Below are positions 7,681 to 15,000 of a DNA stretch of 23,187 nt, one piece after another. Each line of letters begins with the position of its first letter. Within the stretch, counting starts at the first letter, position 1. The notes under the pieces are model-generated. The model was given only the letters and a program-made list of their open reading frames with translations, made no database searches and was not told the DNA's origin. The position numbers and the translations under genes are program-made. Origin of the DNA: an uncultured Lachnospiraceae bacterium (GTDB lineage Bacteria > Bacillota > Clostridia > Lachnospirales > Lachnospiraceae); NCBI GenBank assembly GCA_910578555.1, contig CAJTPS010000035.1, positions 1 through 23,187 of the forward strand. The letters run 5' to 3'.

Positions 7681-10229
7681 GTATCATGTTCAGAAATTCC
7701 AATGCGACTCTGGAAAAAGAACTGGCGGCACAGGATTATAAGGCACACCCTGTCAGGAACAGGCTGGCGGCGCTTGCCGTGGCGTTATCCGCAATCCTTT
7801 TAAGCGTCACTTTTTCGGTGGGAATCGGTTTTGTGCAGACGTCCACCCGCGCAACAGGGGCTTCACCGGGGCCGGGCTGTGACAGCGCGGCCATCATGGG
7901 AGACGAGGAGATTTTAGAGAAGGTAAGAAAGCAGCCGCAGGTGGATTGGGCGGCGTATGTGAGAAGGTGCAGCAGCACAAGGCTTCATAACCGGGAGTTT
8001 CGCCCGCTGGATGTATATCTGCTTGCGGCTGACGAGGTACATTATGATAAGAATATGGTAGAACTGCTTGCGGGAGAATATCCCGGGACAGCGAATGAAA
8101 TTCTTCTGTCGGATACGATGTCCGAGCGTCTCGGTCTGGATCAACAGGTGGGAGCGCCTTATACACTGAAAGTGATCGTACAGAGGGATGCGGAGCAGGT
8201 GGAAGCGGAGATTCCCATGACAGTGTGCGGTTATTACCGGAATCCGATACGAAACTGTGCGGATATGTATGAAGAAATCTACACAGACGAAGCGTTCATC
8301 AATGCTTACAACAAGGAACTGCAGCCAGGGTATGACACGATTTATGTGAAGTTAAACAATCTGAATCCTTTGAAGTTCGGACATGATAAAGATGAAAAGC
8401 TCAGCGAACTGAATATGATTGTGGAAGGAAACGGACGGTCCTTTAAGGCCAGCGACACGACGATCATGACGATTATCCCGATGTTTCTGATTGTGGTGTG
8501 CATTATGTTCTGCGGATATTTCTTTATCTATAATATTTTTGATATCTCTGTCGTAAACGATATCCGGTTTTACGGGGAGTTAAAGACCATCGGCATGTCT
8601 TCTAAGCAGCTTCGCCGTATGCTGTCATGGCAGATGAACAAAATCGCATGTTATGGAATTGCCATAGGCGGACTGGCGGGCTGTATCATCGGTCAGACGG
8701 CTGCCGGTAAGATCGTTGGAGCGTTTGCGGAGAACATAGCCATGTATTATGAGCCGGCGGGGATTGTGCCGACCTTTCTGCTCGGCGCTGTCTTTGCATG
8801 GATAACGCTGCTTGTCAGTACATTAAAGCCTTTCCGGATCGCCTGTACGATCTCGCCGGTGGAGGCTGCAAGATACCGTGCCAGGAGGAAAAAGGGTGTG
8901 TTCTCCGTCGTATCTTTTGCCCTGAGCGGCGTTTTGTTTCTGGTGGTCTATACTCTGGCTATCGGGTATTCGGTGGAAACGCAGGTTGACAGGCGCAACA
9001 ATACGGATTTTCAGGTCAGACATAAAGGAATTCTGTGGGAGCAGAACGAGCCTTTTGAACCGATCAGCAAAGAACTGGTGGAGCGGCTGAGTGATTTGGA
9101 GTTTGCGGAGGATCTGCGGCTATATTACATTGCAAGGACGAAACCGGACTTTTATGTAGTGGACGGAAATTACTGGTATCATTCAGCGGCGGAGATTGCC
9201 CCGGAAGGGGAGATCACAAAAGATCAGAATGCTTATGTCAAGAGTATTTTTCCTGAGACGGCGGCTGAGGAATGGTCATATAAGCTGAATGACAGGGGAA
9301 ATCTGATCATTAATGTGTGCGGTATGGATGCGCAGGGGCTGCAGGATGAAATGAGCAGGTATACTGTTCTGGAGGGCAGTATCGACCCGGATAAATTTGC
9401 ACAGGGCAGTGCGATGGTCTATCTTCGGGAAGCCTTCGACAGGAACCGTGACCAGAGTGCGCATATGGAGTATGTGGTTCATGCCGGTGACGAGGTAAAC
9501 GTGACATTCTATGACGATGTGGCGGACCGTTATGTGGATCAGAAACTTACGGTTATGGCGGTTGTTATGAATGTGGACCCGTACGGCGGCGGTAATACAA
9601 ACCATTCCAATATCTGGGTGTCACAGGATACCTTCCGGAGCATTTATTCCGATTATGAGAACCTTGTGGGTGCAGTTACCTTCAACGGGGCAGACACCAT
9701 GAAAGACGGCAGGATACTTTCCGAGCGGGAAAAGCAGGAGATGGTAGAGCAGGTGATGGAAGAAGACGGCAATTTACAGCTTAAGCTTGATTCTGTCTAT
9801 CAGGAAAGTGTATACTTCTTAGAGATGAAAAGGACGATTACGGTGTTCGGGGCATTCCTGATCGGGATCGTCGGCCTTATAGGAATCGCCAATATCATCA
9901 ATACGGTGACTACGGATGTGATGGCGAGAAAGGTGGAGTATGCCGCCATGCAGTCCATCGGCATGACGGGTCGGCAGATGGAGCAGGATATTTTCCGTAA
10001 ATATGCGGGTTATATCTTCACAGCGCTTCTGCTGGCGGTTGTGATCGGTGCGGGAATCGCCTATATAGTCGGGTCGGGCGTGATGTTTAACTTTTCCCTG
10101 ACGGCGCTTTTGACAGCGATCTTGATTTTCCTGCTATTCTCGGTGACTCTGTGCGTGGTGATGGCAAGGGTGCTGACGAAGGTGATGAACCGGAGGTCGA
10201 TCGTGGAGCGGCTGCGGGAAGTGGTGTGA
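7677..10229 (+). CDS. FtsX-type ABC transporter permease, two FtsX modules
   Basis: 850 residues starting within the ATPase stop (ATGA overlap). Hydrophobic segments lie at about 31-53; 263-288, 317-340, 358-380; 408-430; and 720-741, 778-803, 806-832. This gives two repeats of 'one helix, large extracellular domain (about 54-260 and 431-718), three helices'. TM segments flanking ARYRARRKKG at the middle mark the module boundary. The layout differs from BceB (ten helices, one large external domain) and fits the duplicated ABC3/FtsX permeases often annotated as ABC transporter permease in Clostridia. With the neighbouring ATPase it should form a complete exporter or mechanotransmission complex. 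The substrate is unknown; location next to a two-component system suggests envelope-active peptides or lipids. Confidence 0.92.
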   Translation: MSIMFRNSNATLEKELAAQDYKAHPVRNRLAALAVALSAILLSVTFSVGIGFVQTSTRATGASPGPGCDSAAIMGDEEILEKVRKQPQVDWAAYVRRCSSTRLHNREFRPLDVYLLAADEVHYDKNMVELLAGEYPGTANEILLSDTMSERLGLDQQVGAPYTLKVIVQRDAEQVEAEIPMTVCGYYRNPIRNCADMYEEIYTDEAFINAYNKELQPGYDTIYVKLNNLNPLKFGHDKDEKLSELNMIVEGNGRSFKASDTTIMTIIPMFLIVVCIMFCGYFFIYNIFDISVVNDIRFYGELKTIGMSSKQLRRMLSWQMNKIACYGIAIGGLAGCIIGQTAAGKIVGAFAENIAMYYEPAGIVPTFLLGAVFAWITLLVSTLKPFRIACTISPVEAARYRARRKKGVFSVVSFALSGVLFLVVYTLAIGYSVETQVDRRNNTDFQVRHKGILWEQNEPFEPISKELVERLSDLEFAEDLRLYYIARTKPDFYVVDGNYWYHSAAEIAPEGEITKDQNAYVKSIFPETAAEEWSYKLNDRGNLIINVCGMDAQGLQDEMSRYTVLEGSIDPDKFAQGSAMVYLREAFDRNRDQSAHMEYVVHAGDEVNVTFYDDVADRYVDQKLTVMAVVMNVDPYGGGNTNHSNIWVSQDTFRSIYSDYENLVGAVTFNGADTMKDGRILSEREKQEMVEQVMEEDGNLQLKLDSVYQESVYFLEMKRTITVFGAFLIGIVGLIGIANIINTVTTDVMARKVEYAAMQSIGMTGRQMEQDIFRKYAGYIFTALLLAVVIGAGIAYIVGSGVMFNFSLTALLTAILIFLLFSVTLCVVMARVLTKVMNRRSIVERLREVV

Positions 10230-10248
10230 GATTCCGCGATGCGGAATC
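10230..10248 (+). repeat. Intercistronic hairpin between permease and response regulator
   Basis: GATTCCGC (10230-10237) pairs perfectly with GCGGAATC (10241-10248) around a 3-nt GAT loop. It begins directly after the permease stop, 26 bp before the regulator gene. There is no T-run, so full termination is unlikely; an mRNA processing or stability role is possible. Confidence 0.5.
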
Positions 10249-10273
10249 ATGTCGGGTAGTGTGAAGGGTTAGA

Positions 10274-10951
10274 ATGATGACAGACAAACATATTCTTGTA
10301 ATAGAGGATGACAGGGCGTTAAACGACGGGATCGTCTTCGCGCTGGAGCGGGAGGGGTATACGATTCACAGTGCGTATACGCTTGCGGAGGCGGAAAAAC
10401 GTCTGCGGCAGAAGATGAATCTGATTCTGCTGGATATCAATCTGCCGGACGGGGACGGCAGGGACTTCATGAGGAATGCCCTGTCAGAGCAGCCGGTGCC
10501 GGTGCTTCTGCTTACGGCAAGGGATTCGGAGGCGGATATGCTGAAGGGCTTTCAGGCGGGCTGTGACGATTATATTACAAAGCCTTTTTCCATGCCGGTG
10601 CTGCTTATGAAGATTGCGGCGGTGTTAAAGCGCAGCGAGGGAACGTCAGGGCAGCTTTATGTAAACGGGGACCTTGTGTATGATTTTGAGAAGAAGAGTC
10701 TGACAAGACATGGGGCGGCGGTGGAACTGACTGCGCTGGAGTGCAGACTGCTTGAATTTTTCCTGCATAACAGAGGAATCGTGCTGACCAGAGAGAGACT
10801 GCTTGAGCGGATCTGGGACGCGGACGAACGTTTTGTGGAAGATAAGACGCTCAATGTCACGATCCGAAGGCTGCGCATGAAGGTGGAGGAGAACCCGGAG
10901 CAGCCGGAGCATATCAGGACCGTGTTCGGTATGGGATACAAATGGGAATAG
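10274..10951 (+). CDS. OmpR/PhoB-family response regulator
   Basis: 225 residues with a complete receiver domain (about 6-118) and a winged-helix DNA-binding domain (about 127-224). Receiver landmarks: acidic pair D12/D13 (VIEDDRAL), phospho-acceptor D54 (LLLDINLPDGDG), T81 (LLLTARDSE) and K103 (DDYITKPF). The effector domain ends with the recognition helix segment VEDKTLNVTIRRLRMKVEEN and the closing wing RTVFGMGYKWE, standard for OmpR/PhoB. AAGGG lies about 7 nt before the ATG at 10274 (a second ATG follows at once). The cognate sensor is the kinase at 11064. Likely target: the 11-bp-phased TTGTAA repeats before the ABC genes (6774-6790). Confidence 0.95.
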   Translation: MMTDKHILVIEDDRALNDGIVFALEREGYTIHSAYTLAEAEKRLRQKMNLILLDINLPDGDGRDFMRNALSEQPVPVLLLTARDSEADMLKGFQAGCDDYITKPFSMPVLLMKIAAVLKRSEGTSGQLYVNGDLVYDFEKKSLTRHGAAVELTALECRLLEFFLHNRGIVLTRERLLERIWDADERFVEDKTLNVTIRRLRMKVEENPEQPEHIRTVFGMGYKWE

Positions 10952-11021
10952 CGTGAATGAGACTACCATTCACGCGGAAGAACCGTCCGTAAAGCGGACT
11001 TGCTGCAAGCAGCATTCTTCC
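10951..11021 (+). ncRNA. Structured intercistronic RNA: hairpin plus three-way junction
   Basis: Four helices fill the gap between the regulator and kinase genes. First, GCGTGAATG (10951-10959) pairs with CATTCACGC (10967-10975), the stem starting on the last base of the regulator stop codon. Directly after it, GGAAGAA (10976-10982) pairs with TTCTTCC (11015-11021), enclosing two hairpins: GTCCG/CGGAC (10985-10989 with 10995-10999) and TGCTG/CAGCA (11001-11005 with 11010-11014). All four stems are perfect. No T-run follows and the kinase ribosome site is about 30 nt downstream. It is not recognised as a known RNA family; it may be a processing or expression-balancing element, or a small repeat element. 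Confidence 0.5.
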
Positions 11022-11063
11022 CAGGATTTGGGATTCGGCAAAATGTAATCATGGAGGATTAGT

Positions 11064-12131
11064 ATGGAGCGGGGATTTCTATATCAGTTGCGCAAAGATT
11101 CGGATATGATGTGGAAAGGCGGTATGGGCATAATGCTCATACTGCTTTTACTATGCCTGGGGGTTCTGGGGTTTTCAGGGGAGGATGTCAGTTTTCCTGA
11201 CAGGGCAAATCTGTGTATCAGGCTCATGGCAGCGTACGGCATAGCGGCTGCGGTGGTTTGGACGGGTGTCTATTTTGCGGTCGTGCGGAACGTGAGCGGT
11301 ACGCTTTACCGGCTGGCTGATTGTCTGGAGCAGCTGGCGGACGGGCAGCCGGAGATGGTATTTCCGGTGGCGGAGGACACGATTCTGTCGCGGCTGCAGG
11401 GACAGCTTCTGCGGTTATATGATATTCTGCATTTCTATGAGGAGCGGGAGAAGAAGATGCGCACGCAGCTTGACGAAAATATCGGAGATCTTGTGCACCA
11501 GCTTAACACGCCGATCACGAATATCAGGATTTATGCCGGATTTCTGGAAAGAGACGATCTGACTGTGGCAGAGAGGAAACGCTTTACAAAGTGTCTGGAA
11601 GAACAGGCGCAGAAGCTGGCCTGGCTGGGAGAGAGTTTCTCTAAGATATCCCGCCTGGAAATGGGAATCATACAGCTGAAACCGGAGCGGCAGGAGTTAC
11701 AGCCGATTATTCTGCATGCAGTGGGCCAGATTGCGGAGAAGGCACGACAGAAAGGAATGGATGTCGTATTAAAAGGCGCCGTGCAGGAGGAAGTGACCGC
11801 GGACGGTAAATGGACGGCGGAGGCAGTTTTCAATGTGCTGGACAATGCGGTGAAGTATGGGGATGAGGGAAGTGAAATCGAGATTGAAGTGGTAAAGATG
11901 ACCAATTATGTGGGTGTTGCCGTGAGAAACAGGGGGATTGCTGTTGACAAGACGGAATACCACCGGATTTTTAAACGTTTTTACAGGGGGAAAGGAAGCG
12001 GGATGACGGAAGGTTCCGGTCTGGGGCTGTATATTGTACGGCAGATTCTGGAGGACGAGAAGGGTTATGTCACGGCGGGGAAGACCCATGACGGGCGGAC
12101 GGAGTTTGTGATGTACGTGCCGTACACGTAA
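11064..12131 (+). CDS. Sensor histidine kinase with very short extracellular loop
   Basis: 355 residues; GGAGG lies just upstream of the ATG. Two membrane helices (about 21-38 and 53-75) are separated by only about 14 residues, the 'intramembrane-sensing' layout in which the signal usually comes from a partner transporter rather than a bound ligand. A HAMP-like/linker segment (76-135) precedes the dimerisation domain with H145 in the motif DLVHQLNTP. The ATPase domain has the N-box FNVLDNAVKYG (N257, N261), a VRNRG box at 287-291 where the more common DxG aspartate is replaced by Asn, an F-box-like RIFKRFYRG and G2 GSGLGL at 317-322. Asn in this position occurs in related kinases, so activity is expected. 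It partners the regulator at 10274 and probably the ABC transporter upstream. Confidence 0.93.
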   Translation: MERGFLYQLRKDSDMMWKGGMGIMLILLLLCLGVLGFSGEDVSFPDRANLCIRLMAAYGIAAAVVWTGVYFAVVRNVSGTLYRLADCLEQLADGQPEMVFPVAEDTILSRLQGQLLRLYDILHFYEEREKKMRTQLDENIGDLVHQLNTPITNIRIYAGFLERDDLTVAERKRFTKCLEEQAQKLAWLGESFSKISRLEMGIIQLKPERQELQPIILHAVGQIAEKARQKGMDVVLKGAVQEEVTADGKWTAEAVFNVLDNAVKYGDEGSEIEIEVVKMTNYVGVAVRNRGIAVDKTEYHRIFKRFYRGKGSGMTEGSGLGLYIVRQILEDEKGYVTAGKTHDGRTEFVMYVPYT

Positions 12132-12231
12132 ATGTCCGAAATGAAGCGTGTGCATCCGAATGCTTGAGTGTGCCTGAGCGCCGGGTGCGAGTGATAACAA
12201 TGGATACCGCAAAAGGTGCGATGTATTCCGA

Positions 12232-12303
12232 TTGACTGGCATTTACCTCCTTTTTCTGATATGATAAATTATATTTGTGCGCAGATATCAGAAAGAAGAG
12301 AGG
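12232..12303 (+). promoter_or_regulatory. Promoter candidate and ribosome-site-masking hairpin before the diguanylate cyclase
   Basis: TTGACT (12232-12237) is followed after 17 bp by TCTGAT (12255-12260), a plausible sigma-A promoter. Overlapping it, TTTCTGATAT (12253-12262) is the exact complement of ATATCAGAAA (12285-12294). The pairing can extend outward through CCTCC (12246-12250) to AAGAGAGG (12296-12303), the ribosome binding site, with two bulged A residues. Transcripts reading through from the kinase gene would mask the site, whereas transcripts started at this promoter would lack the left arm. Confidence 0.45.
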
Positions 12304-12318
12304 AACAATAGACAGAGC

Positions 12319-13677
12319 ATGGAAAAAAGAGTGTCAGAAAGTCAGTCAAAGGCGTATTTGTGGGAATTTTACGAAGAACTGAATGAGATCGTATATGTTG
12401 CGGATATGGATAATTATGAGATGGTCTACATGAACAGACGCGCCAGAGAACTGTACGGAATAGAAAGTGTGGACGAAATAAAGGGCAGGAAATGCCATGA
12501 GGTATTGTCGGGGAGTCTGACGCAGTGCGCCATCTGCAACTGTGAAAAGCTGAAGCCCGGCTATTTTATAGAAGAAGTGCGTTACAATCCGGTCATTAAG
12601 AAGAAACTGGCTGTGAAAGAGACGCTGATTGAGGAAGGCGGCAGGAAGTACCGGTTTGAACTGGCAGTGGACCTGGGCGCATGGGAGCAGCAGAATATAG
12701 GATATGAAGCGAATGAAGCGATGGTCAATGAAGGACTCAGACGCTCGCTTGCGGTGCACACACCGGAGAAATCAATCGCTGTCCTGCTGGAATATCTGGG
12801 ACAGTCTTTAAACAGCGAGAGGGTTTATATATTTGAGGAGACGGATCATAAGAGTGTGCAGAATACCTATGAATGGTGCGCAAACGATGTGGTTCCGCAG
12901 AAAGAGAACCTGCAGGATGTCCCGGTTGAAGTGGTCGGCATGTGGTATCAGAGGTTTGCAAAGGGCAAGAGCGTTATCATCAAGAATGTGGAGAACGTTA
13001 AAGAAAAGGACCCCACAGTCTATGAGTACCTGACTCCGCAGAATATCCGGTCGCTGGTGGTGAGTCCGTTAGTGAATGAAGGCAGGATCATCGGTTTCTA
13101 CGGAGTGGATAATCCGCCGGAGAAATTCCTCGAGCATATCACGACACTCTTACAGATTCTCGGGCATTTCCTCGTGGCGCTGCTCCACAGGAGGAATCAC
13201 GTGCGCCGGCTGGAAGAACTCTGTTTTGAAGACCAGCTGACCGGTATTGGCAACAGGCATGCGGTGCACGATTACTGTGTGACAATGAATCCGGAGAACA
13301 GTATCGGTGTCTTATACTGCGATGTCATGGGACTGAAAAAGATGAACGACAGCGAAGGGCACCGGGCAGGTGATGAGCTGCTGATCCGTTCGAGTGAATG
13401 CCTGAAAAGAGTGTTTAAAGAGTATGCACTGTTCCGCGTGGGCGGGGATGAGTTCCTGACGCTCTGTGAAGGGATAGAAGAACAGGAACTGCAGGAGAGG
13501 ATCGGGCTGTTACGGCAGGAGATGGAGGAATGCAGTGCACCCATGGCGCTTGGCTGGGTGTGGCACGCCGATAACAGAGAGCAGATCGATAAGCTGCTGA
13601 CGCAGGCGGATGATAAGATGTACGAGGACAAAAGAATGCTGTATGCCACGAAGTTTAAGGAACTGGCACGGGATTAA
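12319..13677 (+). CDS. PAS-GAF-GGDEF diguanylate cyclase
   Basis: 452 residues from the ATG at 12319; AGAGAGG upstream is about 15 nt away, slightly long. An in-frame GTG at 12277 lacks a ribosome site. Domains: PAS-like sensor (about 14-125; NEIVYVADMDNYEMVYMN), GAF-like domain (about 140-285), and GGDEF domain (about 295-448) with the Mg/GTP aspartate in LYCDVMGLKKMND, HRAGDELL, and an intact GGDEF at 375-379. It should make cyclic di-GMP from two GTP. The RxxD product-inhibition site expected five residues before GGDEF is absent (FKEY there). The PAS region carries Cys59, Cys70, Cys73 and Cys75, a cluster that could bind metal or sense redox. No membrane helix, so cytoplasmic. Its stop overlaps an ATG belonging to the frame of the next gene. 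Confidence 0.93.
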   Translation: MEKRVSESQSKAYLWEFYEELNEIVYVADMDNYEMVYMNRRARELYGIESVDEIKGRKCHEVLSGSLTQCAICNCEKLKPGYFIEEVRYNPVIKKKLAVKETLIEEGGRKYRFELAVDLGAWEQQNIGYEANEAMVNEGLRRSLAVHTPEKSIAVLLEYLGQSLNSERVYIFEETDHKSVQNTYEWCANDVVPQKENLQDVPVEVVGMWYQRFAKGKSVIIKNVENVKEKDPTVYEYLTPQNIRSLVVSPLVNEGRIIGFYGVDNPPEKFLEHITTLLQILGHFLVALLHRRNHVRRLEELCFEDQLTGIGNRHAVHDYCVTMNPENSIGVLYCDVMGLKKMNDSEGHRAGDELLIRSSECLKRVFKEYALFRVGGDEFLTLCEGIEEQELQERIGLLRQEMEECSAPMALGWVWHADNREQIDKLLTQADDKMYEDKRMLYATKFKELARD

Positions 13678-13688
13678 TGGAGATTGAC

Positions 13689-14231
13689 ATGAAGAAAAGA
13701 TGTGCGTGGGCGAATCCGAAGAATGAACTGTATATAGAATATCATGATAAGGAGTGGGGACAGCCGGTGTATGATGATCACCGGCTGTTTGAGATGCTGA
13801 TTCTGGAATCCTTTCAGGCTGGACTGTCGTGGGAGTGCGTGTTGAATAAGCGGGAGGCTTTCAGACGGGCATTTGACGGATTTGATCTTGATACGGTATG
13901 CGGCTATGATGAGGAAAAGATGGAAGCGCTCAGACAGGACGAGGGCATCATACGCAACCGGCTTAAGATCAGTGCGGCGGTAAAGAATGCCCGGATATTT
14001 CGCGAGATTGCCACAGAATACGGCAGTTTTTCCGATTATCTGTGGGGGTACACGGACGGGCAGGTCATATATGAGAACGATAAGGTAAGCTCACCGTTGT
14101 CCGATCAGATATCGAAAGATCTTAAGAAACGGGGCATGACTTTCGTGGGAACGACGATCATATATGCCTATCTGCAGGCGGTCGGCGTGATCTATTCCCA
14201 TGAGGACGGGTGCTTTATGTGTAAGCGATAA
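13689..14231 (+). CDS. tag: DNA-3-methyladenine glycosylase I
   Basis: 180 residues from the ATG at 13689, picked because GGAG (13679-13682) is 6 nt upstream; an in-frame ATG at 13677 overlaps the cyclase stop and is possible. The protein matches E. coli Tag along its length: CAWAN and YHDKEWG near the start, ESFQAGLSW for base recognition (Glu and Trp as in E. coli E38 and W46), and KKRGMTFVGTTIIYAYLQAVG near the end. The structural zinc ligands are all present: C5, H19, H171 and C175 (SHEDGC). The enzyme removes 3-methyladenine from alkylated DNA, starting base excision repair. It is closely linked to nth, which can process the resulting abasic site. The length is normal for the family. Confidence 0.95.
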   Translation: MKKRCAWANPKNELYIEYHDKEWGQPVYDDHRLFEMLILESFQAGLSWECVLNKREAFRRAFDGFDLDTVCGYDEEKMEALRQDEGIIRNRLKISAAVKNARIFREIATEYGSFSDYLWGYTDGQVIYENDKVSSPLSDQISKDLKKRGMTFVGTTIIYAYLQAVGVIYSHEDGCFMCKR

Positions 14232-14346
14232 AGCAGGGAATAAGAGAGGCAACCAAGGAGTGACTGCTATAGTCAATAGCGGCCGACAGAAATTATGCCG
14301 TCCATTGGTGAAGTGTAAAAAGTCAGATACATAAGACAGGAGTCGG

Positions 14347-15000
14347 ATGATTATGAGGAAAAAAGAGTTGGCGCTGGAGGTCGTAGAACGGCTGAAAAAG
14401 GAATATCCCGATGCGGGTTGCTCGCTGGAGTATGATCAGGCGTGGAAGCTGCTTGTCAGTGTGCGGCTGGCGGCGCAGTGTACCGATGCGAGAGTCAATG
14501 TGGTGGTTGAGAAATTATATGAGAAATATCCGGATGTGGAGGCGCTGGCGGCGGCTCCGGTGGAGGAGATCGAGAAGATCGTGCATCCGTGCGGTCTGGG
14601 TAACAGTAAGGCACGGGATATCAGCGCCTGCATGAAGATGCTGCAGACGGAGTACGGCGGACGGGTGCCGGATGACTTCGATGCACTGCTTGGGCTGCCG
14701 GGGGTAGGCCGGAAAAGCGCCAATCTCATCATGGGGGATGTATTCGGCAAGCCGGCCATCGTGACGGATACACATTGTATCCGTCTCTGCAACCGAATCG
14801 GGCTGGTAGATAATCTCAAAGAACCGAAGAAGGTGGAGATGGCATTGTGGAAGATCGTCCCGCCGGAAGAGGGAAGCGATTTCTGCCACAGGCTGGTCTG
14901 GCACGGCAGAGAAGTCTGCACTGCGAGAACAAAACCCTACTGTGACCGATGCTGCCTGCAGGATATCTGCAAGAAACGAATCACAAGTCCGGCACATTGA
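14347..15000 (+). CDS. nth: Endonuclease III, DNA glycosylase/AP lyase
   Basis: 217 residues. AGGAG (14338-14342) serves either ATG 14347 (4 nt) or ATG 14353 (10 nt). The helix-hairpin-helix is LPGVGRKSAN (117-126) with catalytic K123, and the catalytic aspartate is D141 (VTDTHC). VRLAAQCTDARVN (39-51) is the conserved N-terminal block. The 4Fe-4S cluster cysteines are C191, C199, C202 and C208; the first spacing is seven residues instead of the six in E. coli. It excises oxidised pyrimidines and nicks abasic sites. It follows tag after a 115-bp gap that contains its own ribosome site but no clear promoter. Its last 20 bp overlap the end of the AraC-type gene on the other strand. Confidence 0.96.
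   Translation: MIMRKKELALEVVERLKKEYPDAGCSLEYDQAWKLLVSVRLAAQCTDARVNVVVEKLYEKYPDVEALAAAPVEEIEKIVHPCGLGNSKARDISACMKMLQTEYGGRVPDDFDALLGLPGVGRKSANLIMGDVFGKPAIVTDTHCIRLCNRIGLVDNLKEPKKVEMALWKIVPPEEGSDFCHRLVWHGREVCTARTKPYCDRCCLQDICKKRITSPAH

Noticed and set aside
12130..12231. Terminator after the kinase gene
   Set aside because: Only imperfect stems (for example GGATAC with GTATTCC near 12202-12230) and no T-run.
14232..14346. Separate promoter or RNA between tag and nth
   Set aside because: Only a 5-bp stem (GCTAT/ATAGC) and no good promoter boxes; likely plain spacer.
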